Below are positions 26,434-35,148 of a stretch of 64,000 bases of DNA, in pieces. The position numbers were made by a program, and so were the translations under genes. Positions within the stretch are counted from its first letter, which is position 1; each line of letters opens with the position of its first letter. The notes beneath the pieces were generated by a model. That model had not been told where the DNA came from. It searched no databases and saw nothing but the letters and a program-made list of their open reading frames with translations. This stretch comes from Asticcacaulis endophyticus (GTDB taxonomy: Bacteria > Pseudomonadota > Alphaproteobacteria > Caulobacterales > Caulobacteraceae), in the NCBI RefSeq assembly GCF_014652575.1, contig NZ_BMZB01000005.1, forward strand, positions 124,001 through 188,000, in the 5' to 3' direction.

Positions 26434-26928
26434 CTATTCTTTATGACCAATGGCGTTGAGGTGTTCCTTGACGCGGGCCTCCAGCGTGTCAGCGAGGATT
26501 TTACCGACCGGGTGGGTGTCTTCCTTGATGCTGTCACGCACGGCGGCACGGATGGCGTCAAGGTGAGCGTCGATCAGGACGCGCGGCGCTTGCAGGCGGA
26601 TGGCTTCGTCATCCATCATCTTACACAGCGACCCGGCGATGCGGGTCACCAGCGGATAGCCGTAGGTCGTCCCAAGCCCTTTCAGGTCGTGGCAGTGGAA
26701 ATAGAGCTTATCGGCATTGGCAGGCGTGAAGCCGCTGCGCTTAATTTCAGCCTGCGCGTTTTCGATTTTCTTGACTTCGTCCAGCAGCCATTCCCCGAAA
26801 TTGGACGACAGGTCAGCAATGGCGGCTTCGGCCTTGGCGATAGCGGCCTGATCAAGGGCGCCCATCTTGCCGCCGACCTTGGCGCGTAAGGTGTTGGGAA
26901 CCTGAATGATTTGAGCTTTTTCCGACAT
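26434..26928 (-). CDS. HPt-domain phosphotransfer protein
   Basis: 164-residue protein with a single histidine phosphotransfer domain. The HPt motif is HDLKGLG with His80 as the phosphoacceptor, in the helix KLYFHCHDLKGLGTTYGYP. The N-terminal 45 residues are helical and unrelated to catalytic kinases. I chose the ATG at 26928 (MSEKAQIIQV) because an in-frame start 60 bases upstream adds an unlikely Cys/His/Pro-rich leader. No ATP-binding part is present, so it should shuttle phosphate between a kinase and a regulator. The neighbouring hybrid kinase appears unable to do this. It is convergent with the DUF2336 gene. Confidence 0.82.
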   Translation of the reverse strand: MSEKAQIIQVPNTLRAKVGGKMGALDQAAIAKAEAAIADLSSNFGEWLLDEVKKIENAQAEIKRSGFTPANADKLYFHCHDLKGLGTTYGYPLVTRIAGSLCKMMDDEAIRLQAPRVLIDAHLDAIRAAVRDSIKEDTHPVGKILADTLEARVKEHLNAIGHKE

Positions 26929-27099
26929 GGGAGAGGGGTCCTCAAAGGGGTACGAATGGTCACAATTGCTGTTCACCATAACCGGCACAGATTTAAGAAC
27001 CCCTAAAGGCCGCCATTTTTATGAATTTTATCAGGGCAGGGCAGGGGCACGGCCCCTGCACCCGGAACTGGGAGCTGGCGGATAGGTCGGCACTTTATT

Positions 27100-27278
27100 C
27101 TCCTCCCTACGCAGTGGGGAGGTGGCTGCAAGCGTAGCGCCGCAGACGGAGGGGGACTGCGTTGTCGTTATCCTGTACTCAAGTTTGTAACGGCAGCGCG
27201 CTTAATATGTCTCGGTGCTGCCCCCTCCGTCTTTTGCTAACGCAAAATCCACCTCCCCCGTAAACAGGGGAGGAGAAG
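27100..27278. repeat. nested palindromic intergenic element, copy B
   Basis: The left part starts with CTCCTCCCTACG...GTGGGGAGGTGGC and continues to AGACGGAGGGGG. The right part is its inverted relative, CCCCCTCCGTC...CCACCTCCCCCGTAAACAGG then GGGAGGAG. Small internal hairpins carry the variable bases (for example TTTTGCTAACGCAAAA on the right). It occupies most of the gap upstream of the 209-residue hypothetical gene. This is the same family as the copies at 18523, 27970 and 44824. Confidence 0.75.
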
Positions 27279-27321
27279 GTGAACTTATCCCCCCTGTTAG
27301 TTTTTCCCCCATGCTGAGGGG

Positions 27322-27951
27322 ATGACTGCCGATGCGCCAACTCAGGAACGCTTTACGCCCGAAGAACGGCGGGCGCGGCTGCGTGCGTTTGCCGACCGGA
27401 TGCTGGAGCGGCTGGGCGATCTGCCGTCGCCTTATGATGCCCCGGAACTTGAGCAAATGACGCGCACGGGCCTGCTGATCGAGCGTGTCTATGCGCGCGT
27501 TGATGCGTCAGAGCGCACGGCGTGTAAGCAACTCACCCCAGAAGAGGCCGCCCGCAGCCGCGAAGAGTTCGGCCTGAAACTGGCGGCCTTGCGCGCAACC
27601 CATGACGCGGTATGCGCGAAACTGGCCCCCAAAATCGACCCGCAACCAGCCCCTATAACGCCGGATGAACTGATCAAGCGCATCAAGGGGCTTGATTTGT
27701 CGGAACCCGATTTCGGGATTGATGATTTTGATGATGAGCTTGATGACGATCTGGTGGACGAGGCAGAGGATACGCCGAAAAGCCCTCCGCGTCTCGATCC
27801 GAAGACCGGCCTGTTGTGGCTGGATGAGCGGACGATTCTGGCCACTCAGCATCCACCGTGGTTTGAAGCCGAAGGCGGCGAAATGTACTGGCGCGTGGCG
27901 CGCGGTGAGGTGAAGCTGGTCTTGCCAGATAGCATCCCCGATAGCAGTTAA
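27322..27951 (+). CDS. hypothetical protein with acidic central stretch
   Basis: 209-residue protein of unknown function. The N-terminal 110 residues are rich in charged helices (RFTPEERRARLRAFADRMLERLG; TPEEAARSREEFGLKLAALRATH). An acidic segment near 145-165 (DDFDDELDDDLVDEAED) is followed by a C-terminal aromatic module with GLLWLDERTILATQ and MYWRVARGEVKLVLP. No signal peptide, membrane span or catalytic motif is visible. The ATG follows GAGGGG with almost no spacer, so the exact start is uncertain. The gene is flanked on both sides by palindromic elements B and C. Confidence 0.6.
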   Translation: MTADAPTQERFTPEERRARLRAFADRMLERLGDLPSPYDAPELEQMTRTGLLIERVYARVDASERTACKQLTPEEAARSREEFGLKLAALRATHDAVCAKLAPKIDPQPAPITPDELIKRIKGLDLSEPDFGIDDFDDELDDDLVDEAEDTPKSPPRLDPKTGLLWLDERTILATQHPPWFEAEGGEMYWRVARGEVKLVLPDSIPDSS

Positions 27952-27969
27952 GTCCCAAAAGTTTGCAAG

Positions 27970-28195
27970 AGCCCCCCTCTGTCACTTCGTGACATCTCCC
28001 CCGGTACACCGGGGGAGTATGAAAGAAAATTACACCTCCCCAACGGCGCTCAAGGAGCGTAGCGTTAGCGCACTAAAATGACTGGGGAGGGGGACCGCCC
28101 GAAATCGCGCAGCGATGAGATGTGGTGGTGGGGGCTCTTTAAGATTCACCGAAGGTAAAAATTGACGCCTCCCCATCCTTGATGGGGAGGTTGCA
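27970..28195. repeat. nested palindromic intergenic element, copy C
   Basis: It starts AGCCCCCCTCTGTCACTTCG, nearly identical to copy A, then has a small CCCCCGGTACACCGGGGG palindrome (27998-28015). Further C/T-rich and G-rich inverted segments follow, including ACCTCCCCAACGGC...TGGGGAGGGGG and a final CTCCCCATCCTTGATGGGGAG hairpin near 28169-28189. It fills the gap between the hypothetical gene and the convergent nadK. Confidence 0.7.
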
Positions 28196-28207
28196 ACGCA
28201 TGCCGCC

Positions 28208-28966
28208 CTAAGCCGTGAACATTTCCGCCAGTACGCGCTCATCAAAGCCCTTACCCGCATCGAACAGGATGGTGGCGGACATATCGCGACATTCTTCGAT
28301 CTGCACATCCCTGACATGCCTGACTTCAAAGGTATCCGCAGAGGCGCTGACCGGGCGTTTGTCGCCTTCAAGCACCTCAAAGCGCACGCGTTTTGTGTGG
28401 GGCAGAACCGCGCCGCGCCAGCGCCGTGGGCGGAACGCGCTGATCGGGGTGAGGGCCAGCGCCTGCGCCGTCAGGGGCAGGATCGGGCCGTGGGCCGACA
28501 GGTTATAGGCGGTCGATCCGGCCGGCGTCGCCAACATGCAGCCGTCACAGATCAGTTCTTCGAGGCGAACCTTATCGTCAACATAGATTTTCAGCTTGGC
28601 GCTCTGGTGCGTTTGGCGCAGCAGGGAGACTTCGTTGAGCGCCAGGGCCTCAAAGCTTTCGCCGTCGCGGTTGGTGGCCCGCATCCGCAAGGGGTGAATG
28701 AGGGTGCGTTCGGCGGCGTGGATGCGCTGAACCAGATCGTCTTCGCCGTACTCATTGAGCAGGAACCCGACCGAACCGCGGTTCATGCCAAAGATTGGCA
28801 CGCTGTCATTTAGATGCTCATGCAGACATTCGAGCAGGAACCCGTCACCGCCCAGCGCCACCACCACGTCGGGGCTGTCGCTTGAGCCATAGCGGGTCTT
28901 CAGGCGTTCACAGGCCTGCTGCGCTTCGGGCCGTTCAGACGCTTTAAAAGCCAGCTTCAGGGGCAT
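28208..28966 (-). CDS. nadK: NAD kinase
   Basis: 252-residue NAD kinase, phosphorylating NAD to NADP in the cytoplasm. The GGDG motif is at residues 39-42 (VVALGGDGFLLECLH). NRGSVGFLLNEY and the substrate-binding block DGCMLATPAGSTAYNLSAHGP are also present. Length is near the short bacterial form. It is a lone minus-strand gene, convergent with the hypothetical gene. Confidence 0.93.
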   Translation of the reverse strand: MPLKLAFKASERPEAQQACERLKTRYGSSDSPDVVVALGGDGFLLECLHEHLNDSVPIFGMNRGSVGFLLNEYGEDDLVQRIHAAERTLIHPLRMRATNRDGESFEALALNEVSLLRQTHQSAKLKIYVDDKVRLEELICDGCMLATPAGSTAYNLSAHGPILPLTAQALALTPISAFRPRRWRGAVLPHTKRVRFEVLEGDKRPVSASADTFEVRHVRDVQIEECRDMSATILFDAGKGFDERVLAEMFTA

Positions 28967-29106
28967 TGTAAGGGGCCTTTTAAAGCGATATGCCGAAAAG
29001 TGTGAGCGGTTTTCGGCTAAAATATCGCGACCAATCTAGAAACAGTTAGCGCGCAGGGCGGGGCGGCTTTATACGCTGATATTTCGGGAAATCAAAGCGT
29101 TATAGC

Positions 29107-30156
29107 CTAGCCAAGAATAGCCTGCAGCTTTTCCCGCGCCATGGCGGGCGGCAGATCAAATACCGGCCGGGCCAGCAGGTGATGGGCGCTGGTCACCTTG
29201 GGGCGTTGGTTGTTGAGGCGCTGTATCTGCTCAAGCACAGTAGCAAAGGCGGCGCGGTCAATCCCAAGCGCCGTCATCGAAAGCGCTAATGTCACGCAGC
29301 TTTGGCCGTTCAGGCTGTGGCGCAGTTTTGCACTATCGAGGTCCAATTTGCGGCCCATGCCTTCGAGAAAAGCGTCAAGCTGGCCGACATTGAGCAGGTT
29401 CAGCAACAGGCCATTGGTAAGGGAAGACAGCTTAAGCTCGGCTACCGCCTGCGCAGAGGTGGCTGTGGCTGAAGGGACGGCCAGATACGGAAAACGCGTA
29501 TGAAGTGCGTCACGTAAGGCCGGGCCGACCGAAGCCATCAGCGCCTTGGCATGGGACTCGGTAAACAGCGGATGGCGAATGAGGGCGCCGCGCAGGGCCG
29601 CATGACCTTGGGCCAGTTGGCAAAGGCTCTGCATGTCCTCAGGCTCAAAGCGAGCGGACGGGTTATTCAGCAGCGCCATCTGAACCAGATAGGGTGGCAG
29701 ATTAATAATCGCCTTGACCAGATTGTTTGACAGGTTGGGCCGTCCGGCAATGGCGACCTGATGGGCCTCTGATCGGTTATTCAGCAGGTTAAACAGGGCC
29801 GCATCGCTGAGCGGGGCCTGTTGCAGCATGGCCTGACTGACCTCGGCGGGCAGGGCGCATAGCTCAAGCCGTGCCGCTTCGGGAAGCCACGGCGCATCAA
29901 TCAGTTGCGCAATTCGGGCTCTTTGTTCGCGGCTCTCGCTTTTACGGAGGGTGTCAATCAACAGGCGGGTAAAGTGATCAAGGTCACCGGCAGGGCGTGG
30001 CGCAGGCCCAGTCGGGGACGGCACTGGCGCAGTTACCGTGGCGACGGTGTGGGTGGCGGCCTTTAAGGCTTCCAGCAGGCTGACATAGCTATCCCGATCG
30101 CGACCGCCAAGGGCAGCGCGTTCAGGTGGCGATGTTTGTAAAGCGGGTTGAGCCAA
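29107..30156 (-). CDS. DUF2336-like helical repeat protein
   Basis: 349-residue all-helical protein. It contains repeats resembling DUF2336/HEAT units (LSDAALFNLLNNRSEAHQVAIAGRPNLSNNLVKAI; YLVQMALLNNPSARFEPEDM) after a Pro/Thr-rich N-terminal segment (about residues 40-60). No catalytic motif or membrane span is seen. The frame has no ATG near its beginning; I take the TTG at 30156, with weak ribosome-binding sequence, so the N-terminus is uncertain. It is divergent from the degenerate GGDEF-EAL-like gene and is the second DUF2336-type protein within 5 kb. The family assignment is by pattern only. Confidence 0.6.
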   Translation of the reverse strand: MAQPALQTSPPERAALGGRDRDSYVSLLEALKAATHTVATVTAPVPSPTGPAPRPAGDLDHFTRLLIDTLRKSESREQRARIAQLIDAPWLPEAARLELCALPAEVSQAMLQQAPLSDAALFNLLNNRSEAHQVAIAGRPNLSNNLVKAIINLPPYLVQMALLNNPSARFEPEDMQSLCQLAQGHAALRGALIRHPLFTESHAKALMASVGPALRDALHTRFPYLAVPSATATSAQAVAELKLSSLTNGLLLNLLNVGQLDAFLEGMGRKLDLDSAKLRHSLNGQSCVTLALSMTALGIDRAAFATVLEQIQRLNNQRPKVTSAHHLLARPVFDLPPAMAREKLQAILG

Positions 30157-30347
30157 GGCACCGTCCGAATCAAGAGGTTCGAATAGGCTAAACAGTGACG
30201 AAACAGGGTGAACGATTGCTTAATTTTTACGCGAAGGCAGGATTTTGAGGGGGCGCGGATTGTATACATTTTTTCAGGGGTATTAATCTTGTTTCAACAG
30301 TGTGACCTTAAATTGGTCAGATAAGTAAACAGGAACCGCAGGGCGCA

Positions 30348-31676
30348 ATGTCCCAGACTTCCGAAAGTGTAACCGCTTCCACGGTTTCGTCCCTGACGGG
30401 TACGGAGCGTGAGATCATGGTGCTTGAGCGCGATGATGCGGTCGAGATCATCGAACGTCTGCGTGAAACCCATCATGATCGGCGCGGGCGGGCGTTTTTA
30501 CTGAATATCACGCCGCTTATACTGCGCATGGGGGCGCGCTGGGATGCCAAACGCGAGCTGGTGTTTGAGCATCTAAAGACCGGGTTTGAGCGGCGCTTTC
30601 CTGAGCCCAACTGGTGCATAGCCATATCCGAAAATACCTGGCTGGCGGTTCTCCCGACCGAAGCGTCGCGCAAAGGTGCCATGTCGGTGGTCGATATGTG
30701 GCTGGATCTGGGGAACTTTTTTGTGGGCGACCTGAGCGGCACAGATGTCCCCCTCTATGCCGTTGAGGCCTATGATGTCGATAAGTTTGCCATTGCGCGT
30801 GTCCGTATGAACAGCTTTTTTGAACGCGACGAAGAAGAAGCTCATTCCGTTAGGGCACGGCCCGGGGCCATGCCCGAAGCTGCGGAAAAGCGTCCGGAGG
30901 CCAGCCCGCAGATGAGCGCGATCCAGCGCCCGGTGATTGTGGCCCAATCCGTAGCCTATGCCGGGCGCACGGTGCGGGTGGCGTCATCCGCAGAGCCTCT
31001 GTTTGAAATGCGCAAGATGGTGATGATCGGTCACCGCCTTGAGGCTATGGTGATTGAGGGTGGCGAAAATACCCTGCTGGACCGTAAGGGGCTGGCCAAT
31101 ATGGACTGGAACCTGCGTGAGCAGGTCGATGTCGCCAATATCGAGCAGGGCATCAAGCTGATCCGCCTGAAAGAACCAGACGCCCGTAAGATGCTGATGG
31201 TCGTGCCGGCGGCGTTTTCGACCTTTGCGTCTAACCGGGCGCGGGCCCGTATCACGCAGGAAGTGTCAAGGGCGGCGACGGATATGCAGCTTAAGGTGCT
31301 GTTTGAAGTGCGCGGTTTGGACGGCGTGCCACCGCACCGGATACTTGAGATTGTCTCTATGATCAAGCCGTTCTGCATGACCGTCGTGGGGTCGGTCTCG
31401 GCAGATCGCAAATCCATTGCCACCCTGCACAAGTGCGGCCTGTCGGGGGTGTGCGTTGAATATGACGGCGTTAAACGCGAAGATGCCGCGCTTAACGAGT
31501 ATCTGAGTGTGCTGAGCGCCGCCGCCAAGGCTTCGGCGGGCGCCTGTATGGTGCAGGGCTTTGACAACTACCGCCAGATGGCGGTGGCTCGGATGGCCGG
31601 AGTCACCCACGCCTCGATCAAGGCCACGGCCATGATGACCGCCAAGGTTTCGGATCAACCGGCCGCCACAGCGTAA
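30348..31676 (+). CDS. probable degenerate GGDEF-EAL-like protein
   Basis: 442-residue cytoplasmic protein. Residues about 20-140 follow the order of a GGDEF domain, but the signature position reads SENTWLAVLP instead of GGDEFAVLLP. Residues about 230-430 follow an EAL barrel (MLMVVPAAFSTF, LKVLFEVRGLDGVP, CMTVVGSVSADRKSIATL, GVCVEYDG, MVQGFDN) without the EAL motif or its metal ligands. A flexible linker (about 160-205) separates them. If correct, it cannot make or cleave cyclic di-GMP and might bind a ligand or partner. The ATG has AGGGC just upstream. It is divergent from the DUF2336-like gene and ends two bases before the convergent phytase stop. Confidence 0.5.
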   Translation: MSQTSESVTASTVSSLTGTEREIMVLERDDAVEIIERLRETHHDRRGRAFLLNITPLILRMGARWDAKRELVFEHLKTGFERRFPEPNWCIAISENTWLAVLPTEASRKGAMSVVDMWLDLGNFFVGDLSGTDVPLYAVEAYDVDKFAIARVRMNSFFERDEEEAHSVRARPGAMPEAAEKRPEASPQMSAIQRPVIVAQSVAYAGRTVRVASSAEPLFEMRKMVMIGHRLEAMVIEGGENTLLDRKGLANMDWNLREQVDVANIEQGIKLIRLKEPDARKMLMVVPAAFSTFASNRARARITQEVSRAATDMQLKVLFEVRGLDGVPPHRILEIVSMIKPFCMTVVGSVSADRKSIATLHKCGLSGVCVEYDGVKREDAALNEYLSVLSAAAKASAGACMVQGFDNYRQMAVARMAGVTHASIKATAMMTAKVSDQPAATA

Positions 31677-31678
31677 GC

Positions 31679-32782
31679 TTAGTCGATCTTGAGTGCTGCC
31701 TTGACGTTGTTCCAGTCCACGATCTTGAAGTTTTGCTTCACGCGGGTGGTGGACGCCGCTTCGCCATCAGAATCGACATCGTCCTGCATGACGACAATAC
31801 CGTTGGGGTAGGGGCCGACCGGCCCGCCACGCGCCGCGACACCATCGGTGCCGGTGACCGCGTCGATACCGTTGCCGGCCATGACCGAGAAGCGGCCCTT
31901 ATAGACCGGATCGGCATCGACCTGCCACACGGCAAAGGCCGAATCGCCCTGGGAGGAGGCAATCAGATAGGTCTTGTCGCCCTCGTGCATCAGGGTCAGG
32001 CCCTCGACATCGGGTTTCAGAATGTCGGACGGGGCGGGGGCAAAATGAACGCGGGTGGCGTTGGACGGCGACCTGACATCATAGCGCCAGATGCCCTTGG
32101 CTTCTTCGCCGACATAAAGCGCGCCGGTTTTGGCATCAATCACGCAGCCTTCGGACTGGGAGCCAACCTCAAAACGCTGGGTGTCAATGATTGAATAGCC
32201 GCCCACATCGTTCAGGCGGGCGACGGCGACATCGCCGCGCTGACCGACCACGACAACGACGGGGCTCGTCTTATCGCTAAATTTCACCGCAGCCATACAA
32301 AACCCATAAGCCTCGGAGGTCGGCAGGCTGACAAAGCCGTGATTGACCAACTTCAGGTCTTTATCCAGGCCAAACAGGGCCACACCGTTCTTCACACGGT
32401 CGGACGTGCCGATCAGAACCTGACCGTCCATTTCCAGCAGATCAACATTGTTGAGCGGGCCGGTCGGGGCAAAATCGCGCACGCTGCCGTCAATGTTATA
32501 GACATAAAGCCCGGCCTTCTTGTCGGTGCCCAGAATGACCGGTGTTTCCGGCAAATAGCGGCTGACGTAGATTTCGGGGTCGTCGGCGGCGTCTGCAGAA
32601 CCCGTGCCGACGGCGGTGGTTTCAGCCGACGCCAGCACCGGAGTGCCTGTGCCGAACGCCATAGTCTTTGAATCGGAAATAAGTTCCGAATTAAAGCCTG
32701 AACATGCTGACAATAAAGACACAGTTACGGCGGCAATGCCGACTGTCACACATCTGTCATATAAGTTTTGCAAATTCATCAT
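31679..32782 (-). CDS. beta-propeller phytase, lipoprotein
   Basis: 367-residue 3-phytase of the six-bladed beta-propeller family, which releases phosphate from phytate with Ca2+. The lipobox LSAC (Cys27) after a hydrophobic signal predicts a lipoprotein. Family blocks are VILGTDKKAGLYVYNIDG, SEGCVIDAKTGALYVGEEAKGIWRY, DVEGLTLMHEGDKTYLIASSQGDS and the C-terminal PNGIVVMQDDVDSDGE. Start is the first of two ATGs (GGAG upstream). It is divergent from a TonB receptor-phosphatase pair and is probably regulated with it by phosphate. A Pho box lies inside its first codons. Confidence 0.88.
   Translation of the reverse strand: MMNLQNLYDRCVTVGIAAVTVSLLSACSGFNSELISDSKTMAFGTGTPVLASAETTAVGTGSADAADDPEIYVSRYLPETPVILGTDKKAGLYVYNIDGSVRDFAPTGPLNNVDLLEMDGQVLIGTSDRVKNGVALFGLDKDLKLVNHGFVSLPTSEAYGFCMAAVKFSDKTSPVVVVVGQRGDVAVARLNDVGGYSIIDTQRFEVGSQSEGCVIDAKTGALYVGEEAKGIWRYDVRSPSNATRVHFAPAPSDILKPDVEGLTLMHEGDKTYLIASSQGDSAFAVWQVDADPVYKGRFSVMAGNGIDAVTGTDGVAARGGPVGPYPNGIVVMQDDVDSDGEAASTTRVKQNFKIVDWNNVKAALKID
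32743..32776 (+). promoter_or_regulatory. Pho box with possible -10, facing the TonB receptor gene
   Basis: CTGTCAC-ACAT-CTGTCAT at 32743-32760 is a direct repeat with 11-base period and closely matches the PhoB consensus (CTGTCATA-A/T-A-A/T-CTGTCAC/T). Ten bases further, CAAATT (32771-32776) preceded by TG could be the -10, giving a start about 90 bases before the receptor ATG. The box lies within codons 8-13 of the phytase gene on the other strand. The phoB gene itself is not in this window. Confidence 0.65.
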
Positions 32783-32870
32783 GGGCTCCGGTTAGTAAGC
32801 GTTTCAACGCTAATACCAAGATTTTGTGTGTTTGCACGGCTAATCTTCTGTGACTGGGAATAATAATTCT

Positions 32871-35060
32871 ATGAAACTCGTGAAAAAGCTCGCCATGGGC
32901 GTGGCACTTGCACCGTTTGCGTTTGCGATGGCGCCCTTTGCTTATGCGCAAGATGCTGCCGCCACGGCCGCTGCTGATAAGGAAGAGATGACCGAAGTCG
33001 TCGTGACCGGCAACATCCGGTTCCGTGACCGTCAGCCGGTTGAAAACCCGACCCTGGTTTATGACACCGAGTATTTCCAGCGCTTCGAGCCGGTTTCGGT
33101 AGGTGAAATGCTTAAGCGCGTTCCGGGTGTCACCTTCACCTCGGATATGCTGGAATATGACGGCGTGTCCATGCGCGGTCTGCCACCGGGTTACACCACC
33201 ATCCTGATCAATGGCCGTAAGGCACCAGGCGGCGAAAAGGATCGTTCGTTCTTCGTTGACCGCATTCCGTCGGAACTGGTTGATCGCATCGAAATCATTC
33301 GTAGCCCGGCGGCTGACCAGCCGCGCTCAGGCATGGCCGGTTCGATCAACGTCATTCTGAAAGACGGCGCCAAACTGCGCGGCGGTCTGATCAAGGCGGG
33401 TGCGCTGATCAATGGTGACGGCGAAGCCCGTCCGTCGCTGGCGGCGGCCTATGCTGGCGGCGACGAGAGCAATGACTGGTGGATCGGTGTGAACCATCAG
33501 GGCCGTCGTAACCCGAAGAAGAAGTATTCCTGGCGCTACGGTGCTGACAATGCCGACTTCGACGATATGGAGTATCAGGAAGATACCCGTGACGGTAAGG
33601 ACACCTCGATCAACGGTGAATGGAAGCATTCCTTCGATAACGGCTTCGTGCGTTTCAACGGTTTCTTCGTCAATACCGACCGCGACGAAGATGAAACCTC
33701 CAAAACCTATGGGGCACCGGATTTCACGGATTTTGACGAAGTTGAAGTTCAGGCTGAGCGCATTAGCCAAAAAACCTACGCCTTTGGTCTTGATGGTGAA
33801 TATGGCCTGGGCCTTGGTAAGCTAGAATACGATTTCGGCTACAACAAGTATGACGAGCACACCGAAACGACCGTTCATGTCGGCGAAGCTGAAGACCTCA
33901 GCGATCTGGAACTCGACGACGAAGAAGTTCTCGATATTGTCGATGAGGAATATAACGGCAAGCTGGCCTATGGCTTCAAAACCGACGCCATGAAGCTTAA
34001 GTTTGGGGTTTCGACCACCCGCAAGACCCGTGATGGCGCCGCTGATCCGCTCGGCACCTACACTATCGAAGAAACCAATATCGATCCGTTCGTTCGCGCC
34101 ACCTTTACCCCGACCGCTGCTCTGACTGTTGATCTGGGCTTACGTTACGAAATGACCGATCGTGAGGTTACGGGCGAGGATGATACCGGTTCTTACGACG
34201 AAGGCATTCTGACGCCGTCGGTTCATCTGCTGTATAAAACCAGCCGCGATGATCAGTTCCGCTTCTCGGTGGCGCGCACCTCACGTTCGCCGGACTTCGA
34301 CGACATGGTGCCGCTCACTGAAACCGAAGAGCCTGCCGATGAGAACGCTTTCCGCGGCAATGCCGATCTGAAGAACGAAACGTCCTGGGGTGTGGATGCG
34401 GGCTATGAGCATCGCTTCGGGTCGCAGGGTATTTTCGGGGTTAATTTCTTCTACCGCAACATCGAAGATCTGATTGATCTGGTCTCGACCGGTGAGACGG
34501 TTGAAGATGACGGTGACGAATTCTCGGTCTATCAGCCCCGCAATATTGGCGATGGCAAGACCTGGGGTGTGGAACTTGACTACTCAGCGCCTCTGACCCT
34601 GTTCGGTATCAAGGATACGGGTGTGTTCTTCAACTATACCTGGATGGACTCCGAAGTGGCTGATCCGTTCACCGGCGAAAAGCATAAGTTCAACAACCAG
34701 CCGGAGTGGGTCTATAACGCCGGCTTCATCAAGACGATCACCAAGTGGGACGTAAGCTTCGGGGCCAGCCTCTATGGCCGTGATACCGGTGTGGCCTATG
34801 CGGTCGATGAAGTCGCCAGCGTAGATTATGATCCGAACCTGGAAGCCTTTGTTGAAAAGCGTCTGGGTAAGACCATGGTGGTGCGTCTGTCGGCCCAGAA
34901 CATTCTTGACGCTGAAAAGGCCGAAGTGTTCCGCAAATATGACGGTGACTCGATTGATGAAATCATCGCCAACCGCCGGGCTGACGATCTTGATGAATAT
35001 GAGCGCGAATCCGAAAAATCGGGAGTGCTGTATCAGTTGACCTTCCGCGCGACGTTCTAA
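32871..35060 (+). CDS. TonB-dependent receptor of the phytase locus
   Basis: 729-residue outer-membrane receptor. A signal peptide ends APFAYAQ (about residue 27), the TonB box-like TEVVVTGN comes near residue 44, and the plug runs from about 55 to 165 (VSVGEMLKRVPGVTF...INGRKAPGG...DRIEIIRSPAADQPRSGMAGSINVILKDG). The barrel ends in YQLTFRATF. The loops are rich in Asp/Glu. I chose ATG 32871 over GTG 32850 since the latter adds seven polar residues before the signal. It is followed 88 bases later by an exported phosphatase and is divergent from phytase, so phytate, inositol phosphates or metal-phosphate complexes are the likely ligands (inference). Confidence 0.9.
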   Translation: MKLVKKLAMGVALAPFAFAMAPFAYAQDAAATAAADKEEMTEVVVTGNIRFRDRQPVENPTLVYDTEYFQRFEPVSVGEMLKRVPGVTFTSDMLEYDGVSMRGLPPGYTTILINGRKAPGGEKDRSFFVDRIPSELVDRIEIIRSPAADQPRSGMAGSINVILKDGAKLRGGLIKAGALINGDGEARPSLAAAYAGGDESNDWWIGVNHQGRRNPKKKYSWRYGADNADFDDMEYQEDTRDGKDTSINGEWKHSFDNGFVRFNGFFVNTDRDEDETSKTYGAPDFTDFDEVEVQAERISQKTYAFGLDGEYGLGLGKLEYDFGYNKYDEHTETTVHVGEAEDLSDLELDDEEVLDIVDEEYNGKLAYGFKTDAMKLKFGVSTTRKTRDGAADPLGTYTIEETNIDPFVRATFTPTAALTVDLGLRYEMTDREVTGEDDTGSYDEGILTPSVHLLYKTSRDDQFRFSVARTSRSPDFDDMVPLTETEEPADENAFRGNADLKNETSWGVDAGYEHRFGSQGIFGVNFFYRNIEDLIDLVSTGETVEDDGDEFSVYQPRNIGDGKTWGVELDYSAPLTLFGIKDTGVFFNYTWMDSEVADPFTGEKHKFNNQPEWVYNAGFIKTITKWDVSFGASLYGRDTGVAYAVDEVASVDYDPNLEAFVEKRLGKTMVVRLSAQNILDAEKAEVFRKYDGDSIDEIIANRRADDLDEYERESEKSGVLYQLTFRATF

Positions 35061-35148
35061 GCGGCAGGTTTGATAAAACGAAGCGGGGGCAGTGTCCTTA
35101 CCGAAAGGTGAGGGCGCTGCCTTTGCGTTTACAAAAGAGGCTTTTGCC

